A stretch of DNA of 64,000 nucleotides from Geodermatophilaceae bacterium URHA0031 (GCA_000620205.1 JHVP01000009.1:152003-216002); one strand, 5' to 3'; numbered from the stretch's first letter, positions 47,546-57,758 are shown. Notes: a model not told the origin generated them from the sequence alone. Numbers and translations: made by a program.

Positions 47546-49681
47546 GTGCCCCTCCCTCCAGGTACCGCCCGCACCGCCGCCCGCCGCGGAGCGCTCGGCG
47601 CCGCAGCGGCGTCCGCCGCCGTCCTCGCCGCCCTCGCCGTCCCGGCGGTCGCGGCCGCCGCACCGCCCGACTGCGCCGTCCCGGCGCAGTACGAGATCGG
47701 GGCCGTCCAGGGCACCGGCGCCACCAGTCCGGTGACCGGCGCCACGGTCACCGTGCGCGGCGTCGTCGTCGGCGACGAGCCGGGGCTGTCCGGCTTCTAC
47801 CTGCAGGACGTCGACGGGGACGACGACGCCGCGACCTCCGACGGCGTGTTCGTCTTCAGCCCGGCCGCGGTCGACCTCGGGGACACGGTCGCCGTCACCG
47901 GCCAGGCGCAGGAGTACAGCGGCCAGACCCAGATCGCGGCGCGCACCGACGTCACCGTCTGCACCGACGGCACGGCAGCCGACCTGCCCGCGGCCGCGCC
48001 GTTGGACCTGCCCGCCGACGACGCCGCCCGCGAGCGGCTCGAGGGCATGCTGGTGGCCTCCGTCGACCCGCTCACCGTCAGCGAGGTCTTCGACCTCACC
48101 AGCTACGGCGAGCTGACCCTCTCCGCGGGCGGTGTGCTGGTCCAGCCCACCGAGCTCGCCCGCCCGGGCACACCCGAGGCCGCTGCGGTGGCCGCCGGGA
48201 ACGCGCTGCGCAGCATCACCCTCGACGACGGCCGCTCCGCCCGGGTCACCGTGAACACCCGCCCGTACCTGACCCGGGACACCCCGGTGCGGGTCGGTGA
48301 CCAGCTCCGGTTCACCGAGCCGGTCGTGCTCGGCCACGGCTTCGACACCTGGCGGCTGCAGCCGGCCGACGGCAGCGCCGACGGCGTGTTCGCGCCGCAG
48401 GACACCCGGTCGCCGGCGCCGGCACCGGTGGGCGGCGACGTCCGGCTGGCCACGTTCAACGTGCTCAACTACTTCCTGACCATCGGCGGCGTCGGCCGCG
48501 GCGCCACCAGCCCGGCGGAGTTCGAGCAGCAGGCGGACAAGGAGGTCGCCGCGATCACCGCGTTGGACGCCGACGTCGTCTCGCTGCTGGAGATCGAGGA
48601 CACCGACTCGACCGGCCTCACCCCGGGCAACGCGGACACCGCGCTGGCCGACCTGGTGCGCCGGCTCAACTCCGCCGCGGGCAGCGCGGTGTGGAGCTTC
48701 GTCCCGCTCCCGGCCGAGCTCTACACCGTCGACCGGGACGTGATCCGCAACGGGATCATCTACCGCAACGACGTCGTCCAGCCCGTCGGCGCCCCGGTCG
48801 GGCTGGTCGACGAGACGGTCTGGTCCAACGCCCGGGAGCCGCAGGCGCAGACGTTCACGAAGGACGGGGACGCCTTCACCGTCGTCGCCAACCACCTGAA
48901 GTCCAAGAGCACCGGCGACGCGACCGGGGACAACGTCGACGCCGGCGACGGCCAGGGCCAGTGGAACGGCGACCGAGTCCGGCAGGCCCGGTCGCTGGCG
49001 GCGTTCACCGACCGGCTGCGGGCGCAGACCGGCGACGACGACGTGGTGCTGATGGGCGACTTCAACGCCTACACCCAGGAGGACCCGATCGAGGCACTGC
49101 GCGGGGCGGGGTACACCGACCTCGGGTCCGCCTTCGACGAGGGCCGGTACAGCTACGTGTTCGATGCGCTGTCCGGCTCGCTGGACCACGCACTGGCCAC
49201 GGCAGCGCTGACCGCCAAGGTCACCGGCGTCGTGCACTGGAACATCAACTCGGTGGAGTCCGCCGCCTACCAGTACACCGGCGCGGACGACCTGTACGCG
49301 CCCGACCCGTACCGGTCCAGCGACCACGACCCGCTGGTGATCGGGATCGACCTGGACGAGCGGTGCTCCGGCCTCGTCCCGACGATCACCGGCGGCCCCA
49401 CCGATGAGGTGCTCACCGGCACGAACGGGCCGGACGTGATCATGGGCCTGGGCGGCGACGACACGATCACCGGCGGGAACGCCGGGGACGTCATCTGCGG
49501 CGGCGCCGGCGACGACACCGTCACCGGGGACAACGGCGACGACGTCCTGCTGGGTGGCTTCGGCGCCGACACGGTGTCCGGCGGCAACGGGGACGACGTC
49601 GTCATCGGCGGCCCGGGCACCGACACCCTCGACCAGGGCCACGGCACCGGCCAGGTGGAGGAGGACGGCGCCGGGTCCTGA
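47546..49681 (+). CDS. ExeM/NucH-type secreted exo/endonuclease with RTX tail
   Basis: 711 residues. GTG 47546 has GAGAGGACC upstream. A twin-Arg-containing signal peptide (RTAARRGALGAAAASAAVLA) is followed by an OB-like domain, then an endonuclease/exonuclease/phosphatase domain. That domain has LATFNVLNYF, ITALDADVVSLLEIEDT, VANHLKSK and LMGDFNAYTQEDP, with the catalytic His in SSDHDPLVI. The C-terminus carries about five nonapeptide RTX repeats (GLGGDDTITGG, GGAGDDTVTGD) that fold on Ca2+. It likely degrades extracellular DNA for nutrients or biofilm remodelling. Confidence 0.88.
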   Translation: MPLPPGTARTAARRGALGAAAASAAVLAALAVPAVAAAAPPDCAVPAQYEIGAVQGTGATSPVTGATVTVRGVVVGDEPGLSGFYLQDVDGDDDAATSDGVFVFSPAAVDLGDTVAVTGQAQEYSGQTQIAARTDVTVCTDGTAADLPAAAPLDLPADDAARERLEGMLVASVDPLTVSEVFDLTSYGELTLSAGGVLVQPTELARPGTPEAAAVAAGNALRSITLDDGRSARVTVNTRPYLTRDTPVRVGDQLRFTEPVVLGHGFDTWRLQPADGSADGVFAPQDTRSPAPAPVGGDVRLATFNVLNYFLTIGGVGRGATSPAEFEQQADKEVAAITALDADVVSLLEIEDTDSTGLTPGNADTALADLVRRLNSAAGSAVWSFVPLPAELYTVDRDVIRNGIIYRNDVVQPVGAPVGLVDETVWSNAREPQAQTFTKDGDAFTVVANHLKSKSTGDATGDNVDAGDGQGQWNGDRVRQARSLAAFTDRLRAQTGDDDVVLMGDFNAYTQEDPIEALRGAGYTDLGSAFDEGRYSYVFDALSGSLDHALATAALTAKVTGVVHWNINSVESAAYQYTGADDLYAPDPYRSSDHDPLVIGIDLDERCSGLVPTITGGPTDEVLTGTNGPDVIMGLGGDDTITGGNAGDVICGGAGDDTVTGDNGDDVLLGGFGADTVSGGNGDDVVIGGPGTDTLDQGHGTGQVEEDGAGS

Positions 49682-49695
49682 CCGTCGGCCGCCGG

Positions 49696-49713
49696 ACGGG
49701 CCGTCAGGCCCGT
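49696..49713. terminator. Hairpin with minus-strand stop codon in its loop
   Basis: ACGGGCC (49696-49702) and GGCCCGT (49707-49713) pair around a 4-base loop containing most of the facing gene's TGA. It lies between the convergent nuclease and channel genes. Confidence 0.55.
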
Positions 49714-50552
49714 TCGGCGTCCGGTGCGGAGGCCTGCTCGGCGGTGTCGGGCTGGTCGCGCAGGAACAGGTACCAGTAGGACGTCGACACGAAGACGACC
49801 GCGCCGACCAGGTTGCCCAGACCGGCGAACAACCAGTTGAGCAGCGCGTCGCCCCAGGTGAGGTCCGGGACGCCGGCGAAGATGGCCGCGGGCAGGAAGA
49901 ACATGTTGGCCACGACGTGGTCGAACCCCATGGCCACGAAGGCCATGATCGGGAAGAAGATCGCCAGGATCTTGCCGGAGACGTTCTTCGCCGCCAGCGA
50001 CATCCACACCGCCAGGCAGACCAGCCAGTTGCAGCCGATCCCGCGCAGGAAGACCTGCCAGTGCGATTCCACGGTGCCCTTGGCCTGGGCGATCGAGGCC
50101 AGCCGCTCGTAGGTGAGCCCGGCGGCGCCGCTGGCGCCCGCGTGACCGATGACGCCGGTCTGCACGGCGAGGAAGTAGGCCACGAAGAGCGCACCGAGCA
50201 GGTTCCCGACCAGCACCAGCGTCAGGTTGCGGGCGACGTCGCCGACGCCGATCTTGCCGCGCATCGCGCTCAGCGGGACCAGCATCATGTTGCCGGTCGC
50301 CAGGTCGGAACCGGCGATGAGCACGAGCACCAGGCCGAGGGTGAAGGCCGCGCCCAGGAACAGGGTCGGCAGCGTGCCCCACGTGGCGGGGTCCAGACCC
50401 GAGGAGACGGTGATCGCTACCAGGCCGCCGAACGAGATGTAGGCGCCGGCCAGGAAGGCGCTGACCAGCACCCGGTCCCAGCTGCGGTGGGTCTTCTTGG
50501 CGCCGGTCGCGACGGCGGCCTGGGCCATCTCCTGCGGTTCGCGGTCGGTCAT
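49704..50552 (-). CDS. Formate/nitrite transporter (FNT) family channel
   Basis: 282 residues, six membrane helices, with the FNT landmarks TLFLGAAFTLGLVLVLIAGS, MLVPLSAM and NWLVCLAVWMSLAAKNVSGK, and the conserved GFDHVVANMFFLP near the C-terminal side. FNT proteins form pentameric channels for formate, nitrite or hydrosulfide. No formate- or nitrite-metabolising gene is adjacent, so the substrate is open. It is divergent from the acyl-CoA ligase, with a 40-base palindrome between. Confidence 0.9.
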   Translation of the reverse strand: MTDREPQEMAQAAVATGAKKTHRSWDRVLVSAFLAGAYISFGGLVAITVSSGLDPATWGTLPTLFLGAAFTLGLVLVLIAGSDLATGNMMLVPLSAMRGKIGVGDVARNLTLVLVGNLLGALFVAYFLAVQTGVIGHAGASGAAGLTYERLASIAQAKGTVESHWQVFLRGIGCNWLVCLAVWMSLAAKNVSGKILAIFFPIMAFVAMGFDHVVANMFFLPAAIFAGVPDLTWGDALLNWLFAGLGNLVGAVVFVSTSYWYLFLRDQPDTAEQASAPDAERA

Positions 50553-50654
50553 GTGCGCCTCCGGGGGAGTGCCGCAGCGGCCGGGGCTGGGCCGCGAGGG
50601 TCAGCGTCCCCGGCGGCGTCCGGTCCCGCCACGCGAGCCGAGGAGCACCTCGGA

Positions 50655-50694
50655 CGCTTGTGCTCTGCTCACCGTGGTGAGCAGAGCACAAGCG
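50655..50694. repeat. 40-base perfect palindrome between divergent genes
   Basis: Arms of 19 bases (50655-50673 and 50676-50694) with a 2-base centre; half-site CGCTTGTGCTCTGCTCACC. It lies about 100 bases from both the channel and ligase starts, where a terminator is not expected. Confidence 0.85.
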
Positions 50695-50792
50695 GAGCCG
50701 GAGTGCTGCTGGCACTGCCGGGTCGACCGGAGGTGGACGAAGCGCAGAATGGTTTCCGGTGGCAACGACGTCACCGCTGAGCTGGAGGTGCC

Positions 50793-52313
50793 GTGCCCGA
50801 GATCCACGCCCCGTTCGACGGCAGCGGTACCGAGGTGGGCGCCGACGGGATCCGCCGCTACGCCGGCCTGCACCGCAACGTCGTCGCCCTGCTCCGGGAG
50901 ACCGTGCAGCGCTTCCCGGACCGGCCCGCGGTGGTCGAGCTGGACGGGCCGGCGGTCGGCTACGCCGAGCTGTGGGACCGCGCCGCCCGGGTGGCCGGTG
51001 GGCTCCGGGACGCCGGGGTGGGCCGCGGTGACCGGGTCGCCGTCCGGCTGGGCAACGGGCTGGACTGGCTGCTCGCCTTCTGGGGCACGCACCTGGCCGG
51101 CGCCGTCGTCGTCCCGCTGAACACCCGGCTGGCTGAGGCCGAGGCCGAGTACGTCCTGGCTGACTGCGGGGCGGCCTACGTCGTCCGGCCGGGGGAGCCG
51201 CTGCCCGACGGGGAGCCCGGTGAGGCCGCCGACGCCGCGCACGGCGACGTGGCCGCGCTGTTCTACACCAGCGGCACGACCGGGCGCCCCAAGGGCGCCA
51301 TGCTGACCCATGAGAACTTCCTGTCGACGATCGAGAGCGTCATCCGCTGCCGGGAGCTCTCCCGCGACCCGGGCCTCGCGAACGCGACGCTCATCTCGGT
51401 GCCGCTGTTCCACGTCACCGGCTGCTGCTCGCAGATGATGACCCAGGTCGCGCTCGGCGGTCTGTCCGTGGTCATGCCCCGGTTCGAGGCAGGGGCCTTC
51501 CTGGCGGCCGTCCCGCGCCACGGCATCACCCTGCTCACCAGCGTGCCGACGATCTACGAGCTGGTGCTGCGGCACCCGGCGTTCGCAACGACCGACGTCT
51601 CCTCCGTGCGCACCTTGAGCTACGGCGGGGCCCCGATCGCTCCCGACCTGGTGCAGCGGCTGCTCGAGGCGTTCCCGCGCGCCCGGCTGGGCAACGGGTT
51701 CGGGCTGTCGGAGACCTCAGCGCTGGCGACCTTCCTGCCGCACGAGTACGCCGCCACGCACGCCGACGCCGTCGGCTTCCCGACGCCGGTCAACGACGTG
51801 CGGATCGACCGGCCGGACGAGGAGACGGGCGTCGGTGAGCTGCTGGTGCGCGGGCCCAACGTGGTCGCCGGGTACTGGGGCGACCCGGCCCGGACGGCGG
51901 AGACCTTCGTCGACGGCTGGCTGCACACCGGCGACGTCGCCACGATCACCGACGGCATCGTCCGCATCGTCGACCGGGCCAAGGACATGATCAACCGCGG
52001 CGGGGAGAACGTGTACTCCGTCGAGGTGGAGAACGCGCTCGCCGCGCACCCCGACGTGGTCGAGGTCGCGGTGGTCGGGGTCGCGGACCCGGTGATGGGG
52101 GAGAAGGTCGGCGCCGTGGTGCTGCCCCGCCCGGGCGTGACGGCGGCGGACCTCCTGCCCTCGCTCATCGCCTTCGCCCGCACCCGGCTCGCCGACTTCA
52201 AGGTGCCGCAGTTCGTCCACGTGCTGGAGGCGCCGCTGCCGCGCAACGCCGGCGGCAAGGTGCTCAAGAGCCCGCTGCGCCGGCAGACGGAGTGGACCGC
52301 CGTCCCCCGCTGA
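50793..52313 (+). CDS. Fatty-acyl-CoA / acyl-CoA synthetase (AMP-forming)
   Basis: 506 residues of ANL superfamily. The AMP loop is FYTSGTTGRPKGAM, followed by the GNGFGLSETSA acyl-pocket motif, DGWLHTGDVATI, the RAKDMINRGGENVYSVEVE hinge, and the C-terminal GGKVLKSPLR with the catalytic Lys. GTG is preceded by GGAGG. It adenylates a carboxylic acid and forms the CoA thioester. Chain-length preference is not readable. A strong hairpin follows the stop. Confidence 0.88.
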   Translation: MPEIHAPFDGSGTEVGADGIRRYAGLHRNVVALLRETVQRFPDRPAVVELDGPAVGYAELWDRAARVAGGLRDAGVGRGDRVAVRLGNGLDWLLAFWGTHLAGAVVVPLNTRLAEAEAEYVLADCGAAYVVRPGEPLPDGEPGEAADAAHGDVAALFYTSGTTGRPKGAMLTHENFLSTIESVIRCRELSRDPGLANATLISVPLFHVTGCCSQMMTQVALGGLSVVMPRFEAGAFLAAVPRHGITLLTSVPTIYELVLRHPAFATTDVSSVRTLSYGGAPIAPDLVQRLLEAFPRARLGNGFGLSETSALATFLPHEYAATHADAVGFPTPVNDVRIDRPDEETGVGELLVRGPNVVAGYWGDPARTAETFVDGWLHTGDVATITDGIVRIVDRAKDMINRGGENVYSVEVENALAAHPDVVEVAVVGVADPVMGEKVGAVVLPRPGVTAADLLPSLIAFARTRLADFKVPQFVHVLEAPLPRNAGGKVLKSPLRRQTEWTAVPR

Positions 52314-52324
52314 CGCACCGACCG

Positions 52325-52342
52325 CCGAGAGCGCGCTCTCGG
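52325..52342. terminator. 18-bp perfect palindrome after the acyl-CoA synthetase gene
   Basis: CCGAGAGCGCGCTCTCGG, extended with one mismatch to 26 bases (ACC/GGT flanks). Just 12 bases beyond the ligase stop. Confidence 0.65.
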
Positions 52343-52356
52343 TGGTGACCCTCAGG

Positions 52357-52393
52357 CTTTCGCGCGCGGAAGTACGTGACCCTTCGCGCGCGA
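52357..52393. repeat. Two-unit TTTCGCGCGCG array (24-bp period)
   Basis: Cores CTTTCGCGCGCGGAAG and CCTTCGCGCGCGAAGG start exactly 24 bases apart, linked by GTACGTGA. It fills the convergent gap between the ligase and GH15 genes. Confidence 0.75.
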
Positions 52394-52429
52394 AGGTGCA
52401 GGGGGCCTCTCACGCCCCAGAACTCGGGG

Positions 52430-54268
52430 TCAGCGACCGGCCTCGGAGACGGTGATCGCGGCGTTGACCAGCGCCAGGTGGGACAGCGCCTGGGGCAGGT
52501 TGCCGAGGAAGTCGCCGGTGGCCGGGTCGAGCATCTCGGCGAGCAGGCCGACGTCGTTGGCCGCCGGCATGAGCTCGTCCATCAGCGCGCGCGCCTCGTC
52601 GACCCGCCCGCACAGCGTCAACGCCGACACCATCCAGAACGAGCAGGCGAGGAAGACACCCTCCTCCTCGTCCGCGCCGCTGTAGCGGTACAGGTACGGA
52701 CCGGCGCCGAGGTCGGCGCGCAGCGCGTCCAGCGTCGAGCTCATCCGCTCGCCGCGGTCGAACCCGCTGATCGCGTGCAGCACGATCGAGGCGTCCAGCT
52801 GGTCGCTGCCGGGGTACCAGACGTAGGCCCCGCGGTCGGCGGACCAGCAGTGCTCGGACACCCACGACCGGATCCGCTCGGCCTCGCTGCGCCACCGGGC
52901 GTCGTCGCCGGGGATCTGCCCCGCCTCGGCCAGCTCCACCGCCTTGGTCAGCGCCATCCAGGCGCCGAGCTTGGACGTCGTGTAGTGCCGGGCAACCGGC
53001 AGCTCCCACATGCCGGAGTCCTTGGCCTGCCACCGGTCGCAGGTGAGGTCGGCGATCTGCGCCAGCAGCCGGCCGGTCTCGGCGTCCAGCACGTTCCCGT
53101 TCTCCACGTACAGCGAGACGATGGCGAACAGGTCGCCGAAGACACCCAGCTGCAGCTGGGAGGCGGCGTTGTTGCCGCTGACCACCGGGCCGGTGCCGCG
53201 CCAGCCGGGCACGTCGCGGAACTCCGCGACCGGCACCAGCCCGCCGCCGAGGGAGTAGACGACCTGCGGCTCCGGCCCGTGCTCCCGGATCGTGGACAGC
53301 AGCCAGCGGATCGCCCCGTGGGTCTCCTCACGAAGCCCGAACCGGAACAGCGCGGTGAGCGCGTAGGCGGAGTCGCGGACCCAGGCGTAGCGGTAGTCCC
53401 AGTTCTTGCCGCCGGCCAGGCTCTCCGGCAGCGAGCTGGTGGCCGCGGCGACCATCGACCCGCTGGCCGCGTGGATCAGCTGCTTGAGCAGCAGCGTGCT
53501 GCGCCGGACGGCGGTGTCCCAGGGGCCGTCCCAGGCGAAGGCACCCATCCAGGCGACCCAGTTGCCGACCGTCCGGTCGACGCCGGCGTCGACCGCCTCG
53601 GCCGGCGGGAGGAACAGCGGTTCCCGAGCGGTGGCCACCACGCCCAGCAGCTGACGGGAGCCCGGCGTCGTGGTGAAGTCGACGTCGATCCGCCGGTCCC
53701 CGACGCGGACGGCGTCCTCGGCGAGCGTGCGGACGGCGAGGGTGACCCCGTCGACCCGCAGCACCGGGCCGTGCGCGGTCTGGTGCACCCAGGGCGAGAC
53801 GGTGTTCAGGCAGGTGCCCGGCCGGACGGCCGCCCGCATCCGCACGGACCCGGTCAGGCCCTCGATCCGGCGGGCCAGCTCCGACCACGGCAGCCGGCCG
53901 GCGATGCCCGAGTTCAGCGCGTCGGTGACCCGGACCGACCCCGAGGCGGTGGTGAAGGTCGTGGCCAGCACGTTGGTGTGCTCGACGTACTCCCGCTCGA
54001 CGGTGCAGTCCTCGACCGGGGAGAGCTCGATGCAGCCGCCGTTGTCGGCGTCGAGCAGGGCGCCGAACACGGGGACGGCGTCCATCTCCGGCAACGGTAG
54101 CCAGTCGATCCGGCCGTCCCGGGCGATCAGCGCGATGGTGCGGCCGTCGCCGATCGCGGCGTAGGAGCGCAGGTCGGCGTACCCGTCGGCGTCCCGCTCC
54201 TCGACCGGCGCCGGGGCGCCACCCGCACCCCAGTGCAGGTGCGGGTGGCGCTCGACCGAGGTGGTCAC
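52430..54268 (-). CDS. Glycoside hydrolase family 15 (trehalase/glucoamylase-like)
   Basis: 612 residues. The N-terminal beta-sandwich ([20 protein letters not shown]) leads to an (alpha/alpha)6 barrel with [19 protein letters not shown], the signature of actinobacterial GH15 enzymes. [11 protein letters not shown] and [18 protein letters not shown] follow. Known relatives are cytosolic trehalases or glucoamylases. The gene overlaps the upstream SDR by GTGA, so the two are translationally coupled and perhaps cotranscribed in sugar or stress metabolism. Confidence 0.87.
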   Translation of the reverse strand: MTTSVERHPHLHWGAGGAPAPVEERDADGYADLRSYAAIGDGRTIALIARDGRIDWLPLPEMDAVPVFGALLDADNGGCIELSPVEDCTVEREYVEHTNVLATTFTTASGSVRVTDALNSGIAGRLPWSELARRIEGLTGSVRMRAAVRPGTCLNTVSPWVHQTAHGPVLRVDGVTLAVRTLAEDAVRVGDRRIDVDFTTTPGSRQLLGVVATAREPLFLPPAEAVDAGVDRTVGNWVAWMGAFAWDGPWDTAVRRSTLLLKQLIHAASGSMVAAATSSLPESLAGGKNWDYRYAWVRDSAYALTALFRFGLREETHGAIRWLLSTIREHGPEPQVVYSLGGGLVPVAEFRDVPGWRGTGPVVSGNNAASQLQLGVFGDLFAIVSLYVENGNVLDAETGRLLAQIADLTCDRWQAKDSGMWELPVARHYTTSKLGAWMALTKAVELAEAGQIPGDDARWRSEAERIRSWVSEHCWSADRGAYVWYPGSDQLDASIVLHAISGFDRGERMSSTLDALRADLGAGPYLYRYSGADEEEGVFLACSFWMVSALTLCGRVDEARALMDELMPAANDVGLLAEMLDPATGDFLGNLPQALSHLALVNAAITVSEAGR

Positions 54269-55158
54269 GGGGTCGGCATCCCACCGTTGACGTTGAGGGT
54301 CTCGCCGGTGACGTAGCTGGACTCGGGCGAGGCGAGGAAGACGTAGGCCGGGCCGAGCTCGGCCGGTTGGCCGGCGCGGCCCAGCGGCGTCTCCTGGCCG
54401 AACTCCGGCAGCGCCTCGGTGGGCTGGCCGCCGGTGGCCTGCAGCGGGGTCCAGAACGGGCCGGGTGCCACGACGTTGACCCGGATCCCCTTGGGGGCCA
54501 GCTGCTGCGCCAGCGCCTTGCTCATCGTGTTGATCGCGGCCTTGGTGGTCGCGTAGTCGACCAGGCCGGGGGCGGGGGAGTAGGCCTGGATCGAGCTGGT
54601 GTTGATGATCGTCGAGCCCGGCTGCAGGTGCGGCAGCGCCTCCTGGACGATCCAGAACAGCGCGTAGACGTTGGTCTTGAACGTCGCGTCGAACTGCTCG
54701 GAGCTGACGTCGGCGAGGTCGTCGACCCAGGTCTGCGTGCCCGCGACGTTGGCCAGGATGTCCAGGCCGCCCAGCGCGTCGACGGCGGTGTGCACCAGGG
54801 CGCGGGCGGCGGTCTCGCCGGAGATGTCGGCCGGGGCCAGCACGGCCTTCCGGCCGGCCTCCGCGACGAGGGCGGCGACCTCCTCGGCGTCGGACTGCTC
54901 GGTGGGCAGGTAGTTCAGGACGACGTCGGCGCCCTCGCGGGCGAAGGCGATCGCGGCGGCCCGGCCGATGCCGGAGTCGGCGCCGGTGACCAGCGCCTTG
55001 CGGCCGGTCAGCCGTCCGGTGCCCCGGTAGCTGCGCTCGCCGTGGTCCGCGCCGGGCGCGAGGTCCTGGGCCAGGCCGGGGGCGTCCTGGTGCTGCTCGG
55101 GGTAGCCGTCGGTGCGGTGGAGGGTGGTGGGGTCGGCGAAGGTGAACTGGTCGGCCAT
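54265..55158 (-). CDS. SDR family oxidoreductase (YhdF/glucose-dehydrogenase-like)
   Basis: 297 residues with a ~45-residue N-terminal extension ([20 protein letters not shown]) typical of the YhdF/YdaD group. The cofactor loop is TGADSGIG (58-65), with NVAG, Ser in NTSS and Y-x3-K in YATTK. Such proteins are linked to general stress in bacteria. Start ATG 55158; a weak ribosome site. Coupled by GTGA to the downstream GH15 gene. A GGCGCC-cored repeat pair lies 98 bases upstream. Confidence 0.87.
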   Translation of the reverse strand: MADQFTFADPTTLHRTDGYPEQHQDAPGLAQDLAPGADHGERSYRGTGRLTGRKALVTGADSGIGRAAAIAFAREGADVVLNYLPTEQSDAEEVAALVAEAGRKAVLAPADISGETAARALVHTAVDALGGLDILANVAGTQTWVDDLADVSSEQFDATFKTNVYALFWIVQEALPHLQPGSTIINTSSIQAYSPAPGLVDYATTKAAINTMSKALAQQLAPKGIRVNVVAPGPFWTPLQATGGQPTEALPEFGQETPLGRAGQPAELGPAYVFLASPESSYVTGETLNVNGGMPTP

Positions 55159-55255
55159 GGTCTCGGTCGTGCCCCACCCGGCCGTGGACGACACGTGCGA
55201 CGCCGGACACCACGACACCGGCGCGGCGCGCAGAGTCGACCGAACCCTCGGCGGG

Positions 55256-55293
55256 TTTCGGCGCCGAATCCTCGGCAGGTTTCGGCGCCGAAA
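55256..55293. repeat. Two-unit TTTCGGCGCCGAAA array (24-bp period)
   Basis: TTTCGGCGCCGAAT (55256-55269) and TTTCGGCGCCGAAA (55280-55293) are spaced exactly 24 bases. The layout matches the TTTCGCGCGCGAAA family, with a symmetric change in the centre. It lies between the kinase 3' end and the SDR start, both on the minus strand. Confidence 0.75.
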
Positions 55294-55357
55294 CCTGGGA
55301 CGAAGCCGGTGAGCCGCGGGGAGACCTGACCCGCGACCGTGTCGTGACCTGGCGCGG

Positions 55358-56917
55358 TCAGCCGTCGTTGTTGCCGTTCCCGTTGCCGTTCCCGCGGCCG
55401 TTCCCGTTGCGCCACGGGTTGCCGTCCCCGTTGCCGGGGAGGTCGTCGGTGGGGAACTGCTCCTCGGGCTGGGTCTCCACGGGTGTGGAGTCGTCGACGC
55501 CGGGGTCCTCCGCAGTCGGGGTGGGCGTCGGGGTCGGGGGCGGCGCGACGGCGTAGCTGACGGTCACCGGGCTGTTGGGGGTCAGCGGGCCCTCGGGGGT
55601 GACCGCGGTGACCGTCCCGTCGGCGACGTCGCTGGTCTCCTGGGCGCTGATCGTGACGACCAGGCCGCGGTCGGTGAGCTCCGCCTGCACGTCACGCACC
55701 GGGCGTCCCACGAAGTCCGAGGAGGTGAGGTCGACCAGCCGCACGGTGGGTTGCGCGGGCGCGCTGGAGGCCGGGGCGCTGGTCGCAGACGTGGTCGCGC
55801 CGGACGCCGTCCGGTCGTCGGCCCCGCTGCCGCTGGTGAGCATCTGCCACCCGCCGAGCGCGACCGCCGCGACGACGAGCAGCGCGAGCAGCGGCACGAG
55901 CAGGCGCCGTCGGCGACTGTCCTCGCGCCGCTCCTCCGCCGGCTCCGGGCTCCAGTCCTGCGCGGGCTCCGGGCTCCACGCCCCCCGCGGCTGGGTGGCC
56001 GGGAACTCGGCGGTCGGCTCGGCCACCGCGGGCATCACGGTGGTGGCGGGACCGGCGGAGGCGACCGGCCGGCCGAAGGCCTGGCCGGCCATGACCTGGT
56101 CGATCGCGTCCCGGAAGGCGGCCCCGTCGGCGAACCGGTGGGCCGGGTCCTTGACCATCGCCGCCTCGATCAGCGCGCGGACGGGGGTGGGGACGTCGTC
56201 GGGCAGCGGCTCGGGGTTGTCCCGGATGTGCATGAGCGCGACCTGCACCGAGCTCTCGGCGTCGAAGGCGCGGTGCCCGGACAAGCACTCGTAGCCGACC
56301 ACACCCAGGGCGTAGACGTCGCTGGCCGGGGTCGCGCGGTGCCCCTGGGCCTGCTCGGGGGAGAGGTAGTGGGCGGTGCCGATGACCTGGCCGGTCCGGG
56401 TGAGCGGCACGCTGGCGGCGGACACGGCGACGCCGAAGTCGGTGATCTTCACCGAGCCGTCGTTGCCGAGCAGCACGTTGCCCGGCTTGACGTCGCGGTG
56501 CACCACGCCGGCCGCGTGCGCCGCGGCCAGCCCCGCGGCGCTCTGCCGGAGGATCGCGAGCGTGCGCTCGGGCGCCAGCCGGCGCTGGCGGCGGAGCAGT
56601 GCGGACAGCGATTCGCCGCGCACCAGCTCCATCACCAGGTAGGCCAGGTGCTCCCCCCGCGGGTCGGCGGGGGTGACCTCGCCGTAGTCGAACAGCGTGG
56701 CGATGTTCGGGTGCACGAGGCCGGCCGCCAGCTGCGCCTCGGCGCGGAAGCGGGCCAGGAAGGTCGGGTCGCCGGTGTACTCGTCGCGGAGCACCTTCAC
56801 TGCGACGTCCCGGTTGAGCACGGTGTCGCGGCCCTGCCACACCTGTCCCATGCCCCCGGTGGCGATGAGCGCGGTCAGCTCGTAGCGCCCGCCGAGGAGT
56901 CGGCCGTTCGGTTCCAA
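55358..56917 (-). CDS. PASTA-type Ser/Thr protein kinase
   Basis: 519 residues. The kinase domain (~8-275) has GTL-loop [10 protein letters not shown], Lys41, HRDVKPGN with Asp142, and DFG at 160-162. A Pro-rich linker carries an imperfect repeat ([16 protein letters not shown]), then one transmembrane helix (339-358, [19 protein letters not shown]). A single extracellular PASTA domain follows (~390-460), then a Pro-Thr stretch and a Gly-Asn repeat tail. It resembles PknB-class kinases that sense peptidoglycan, though with one PASTA instead of several. TTG 56917 follows GGGGAG. Confidence 0.88.
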   Translation of the reverse strand: MEPNGRLLGGRYELTALIATGGMGQVWQGRDTVLNRDVAVKVLRDEYTGDPTFLARFRAEAQLAAGLVHPNIATLFDYGEVTPADPRGEHLAYLVMELVRGESLSALLRRQRRLAPERTLAILRQSAAGLAAAHAAGVVHRDVKPGNVLLGNDGSVKITDFGVAVSAASVPLTRTGQVIGTAHYLSPEQAQGHRATPASDVYALGVVGYECLSGHRAFDAESSVQVALMHIRDNPEPLPDDVPTPVRALIEAAMVKDPAHRFADGAAFRDAIDQVMAGQAFGRPVASAGPATTVMPAVAEPTAEFPATQPRGAWSPEPAQDWSPEPAEERREDSRRRRLLVPLLALLVVAAVALGGWQMLTSGSGADDRTASGATTSATSAPASSAPAQPTVRLVDLTSSDFVGRPVRDVQAELTDRGLVVTISAQETSDVADGTVTAVTPEGPLTPNSPVTVSYAVAPPPTPTPTPTAEDPGVDDSTPVETQPEEQFPTDDLPGNGDGNPWRNGNGRGNGNGNGNNDG

Positions 56918-57049
56918 CTCAGCTCCCCCCGCTGGTCGACCTCGCCCGGGTGGGCGGCGGGTCCACCATCCCACCACCGGGCCGGTCGGCACAGCTCCGG
57001 GAGCACCCCGGATGCCCCGGGCGCGCCGCGACCCCGCCCGTCCGTCCAT

Positions 57050-57069
57050 CAAAGGCGCGCTTTTGGCGG
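57050..57069. repeat. Single copy related to the 33-bp array at 62331
   Basis: CAAAGGCGCGCTTTTGGCGG resembles the array unit CGCCAAAAGCACGCTTTTGGCGG. It lies 17 bases past the TetR stop, where it may help end transcription. Confidence 0.5.
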
Positions 57070-57085
57070 AGACGAGACGATTGGG

Positions 57086-57736
57086 TCAGGTGGGGCGGAG
57101 GAGCGCGGGCAGCAGCTGGCCGACCGCCGTCCGCAGGTCATCGGCGGCGGCCGGGTCGCCGGCGAGCTGGCGCAGCAGCGCCTGCTGGAACAGCCCGTCG
57201 ACCACCGCGTACAGCGCGGCCGGGCCGGTGAGCGGGGTGCGGCCGGTGAGCTCGGCGTAGCGGCTGACGATCCGCCAGATCATCCGCTCGAGGCTCCGGT
57301 CGATCGCGGCGACGTCGTCGTGGAACGCCGGCTCGAACATCGACTGGTTGCGCAGGTCGTACCAGAGCCGGTGCAGCGGGGCGTCGTCGACCAGGGTCTC
57401 GCCGAGCTTCCGCAGGAAGCCCTCGGCCAGCTCCTCGGGCGTGGCCGCGGTGGCCACGACGCCGTCGTACCGGGTGACGCACTGCGCGTTGTACTCCCGC
57501 ACGCAGTAGGTGATCAGGTCGACCTTGTCGCGGAAGTAGTAGTGCAGGACGCCGTGCGAGAACTCCGAGTTCTGCGCGATCTCGCGCAGGCTGGTCCGCG
57601 CGTAGCCCAGCTCGGACAGCGTCTTCAGGGCGGCCGCGGCCAGCTCACTGCGGCGGGCGGCGACCTTGTCGACCGGCGGGACGTCGGCAGCGCGCCGCCG
57701 GGGGCGAGTGGTCGCCCGGGTGTCGAGCGCGGTCAT
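57086..57736 (-). CDS. TetR family transcriptional regulator
   Basis: 216 residues. A basic N-terminus precedes the DNA-binding domain SLREIAQNSEFSHGVLHYYF (~61-80), the usual TetR HTH end. The C-terminal ligand domain (FLRKLGETLVDDAPLHRLWY) is of the TetR_C_6-like type. Divergent from a lipid-type SDR/reductase/ligase operon, with two matched operators at 57830-57869, so it likely represses that operon and itself. ATG 57736 has GAGGAGG upstream. A 26-base palindrome lies 23 bases before the start. Confidence 0.87.
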   Translation of the reverse strand: MTALDTRATTRPRRRAADVPPVDKVAARRSELAAAALKTLSELGYARTSLREIAQNSEFSHGVLHYYFRDKVDLITYCVREYNAQCVTRYDGVVATAATPEELAEGFLRKLGETLVDDAPLHRLWYDLRNQSMFEPAFHDDVAAIDRSLERMIWRIVSRYAELTGRTPLTGPAALYAVVDGLFQQALLRQLAGDPAAADDLRTAVGQLLPALLRPT

Positions 57737-57758
57737 GCCCACCGCCTCCTCGTCCTGG

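Noticed and set aside
50553..50792. The 40-base palindrome as a terminator
   Set aside because: Both neighbouring genes are transcribed away from it.
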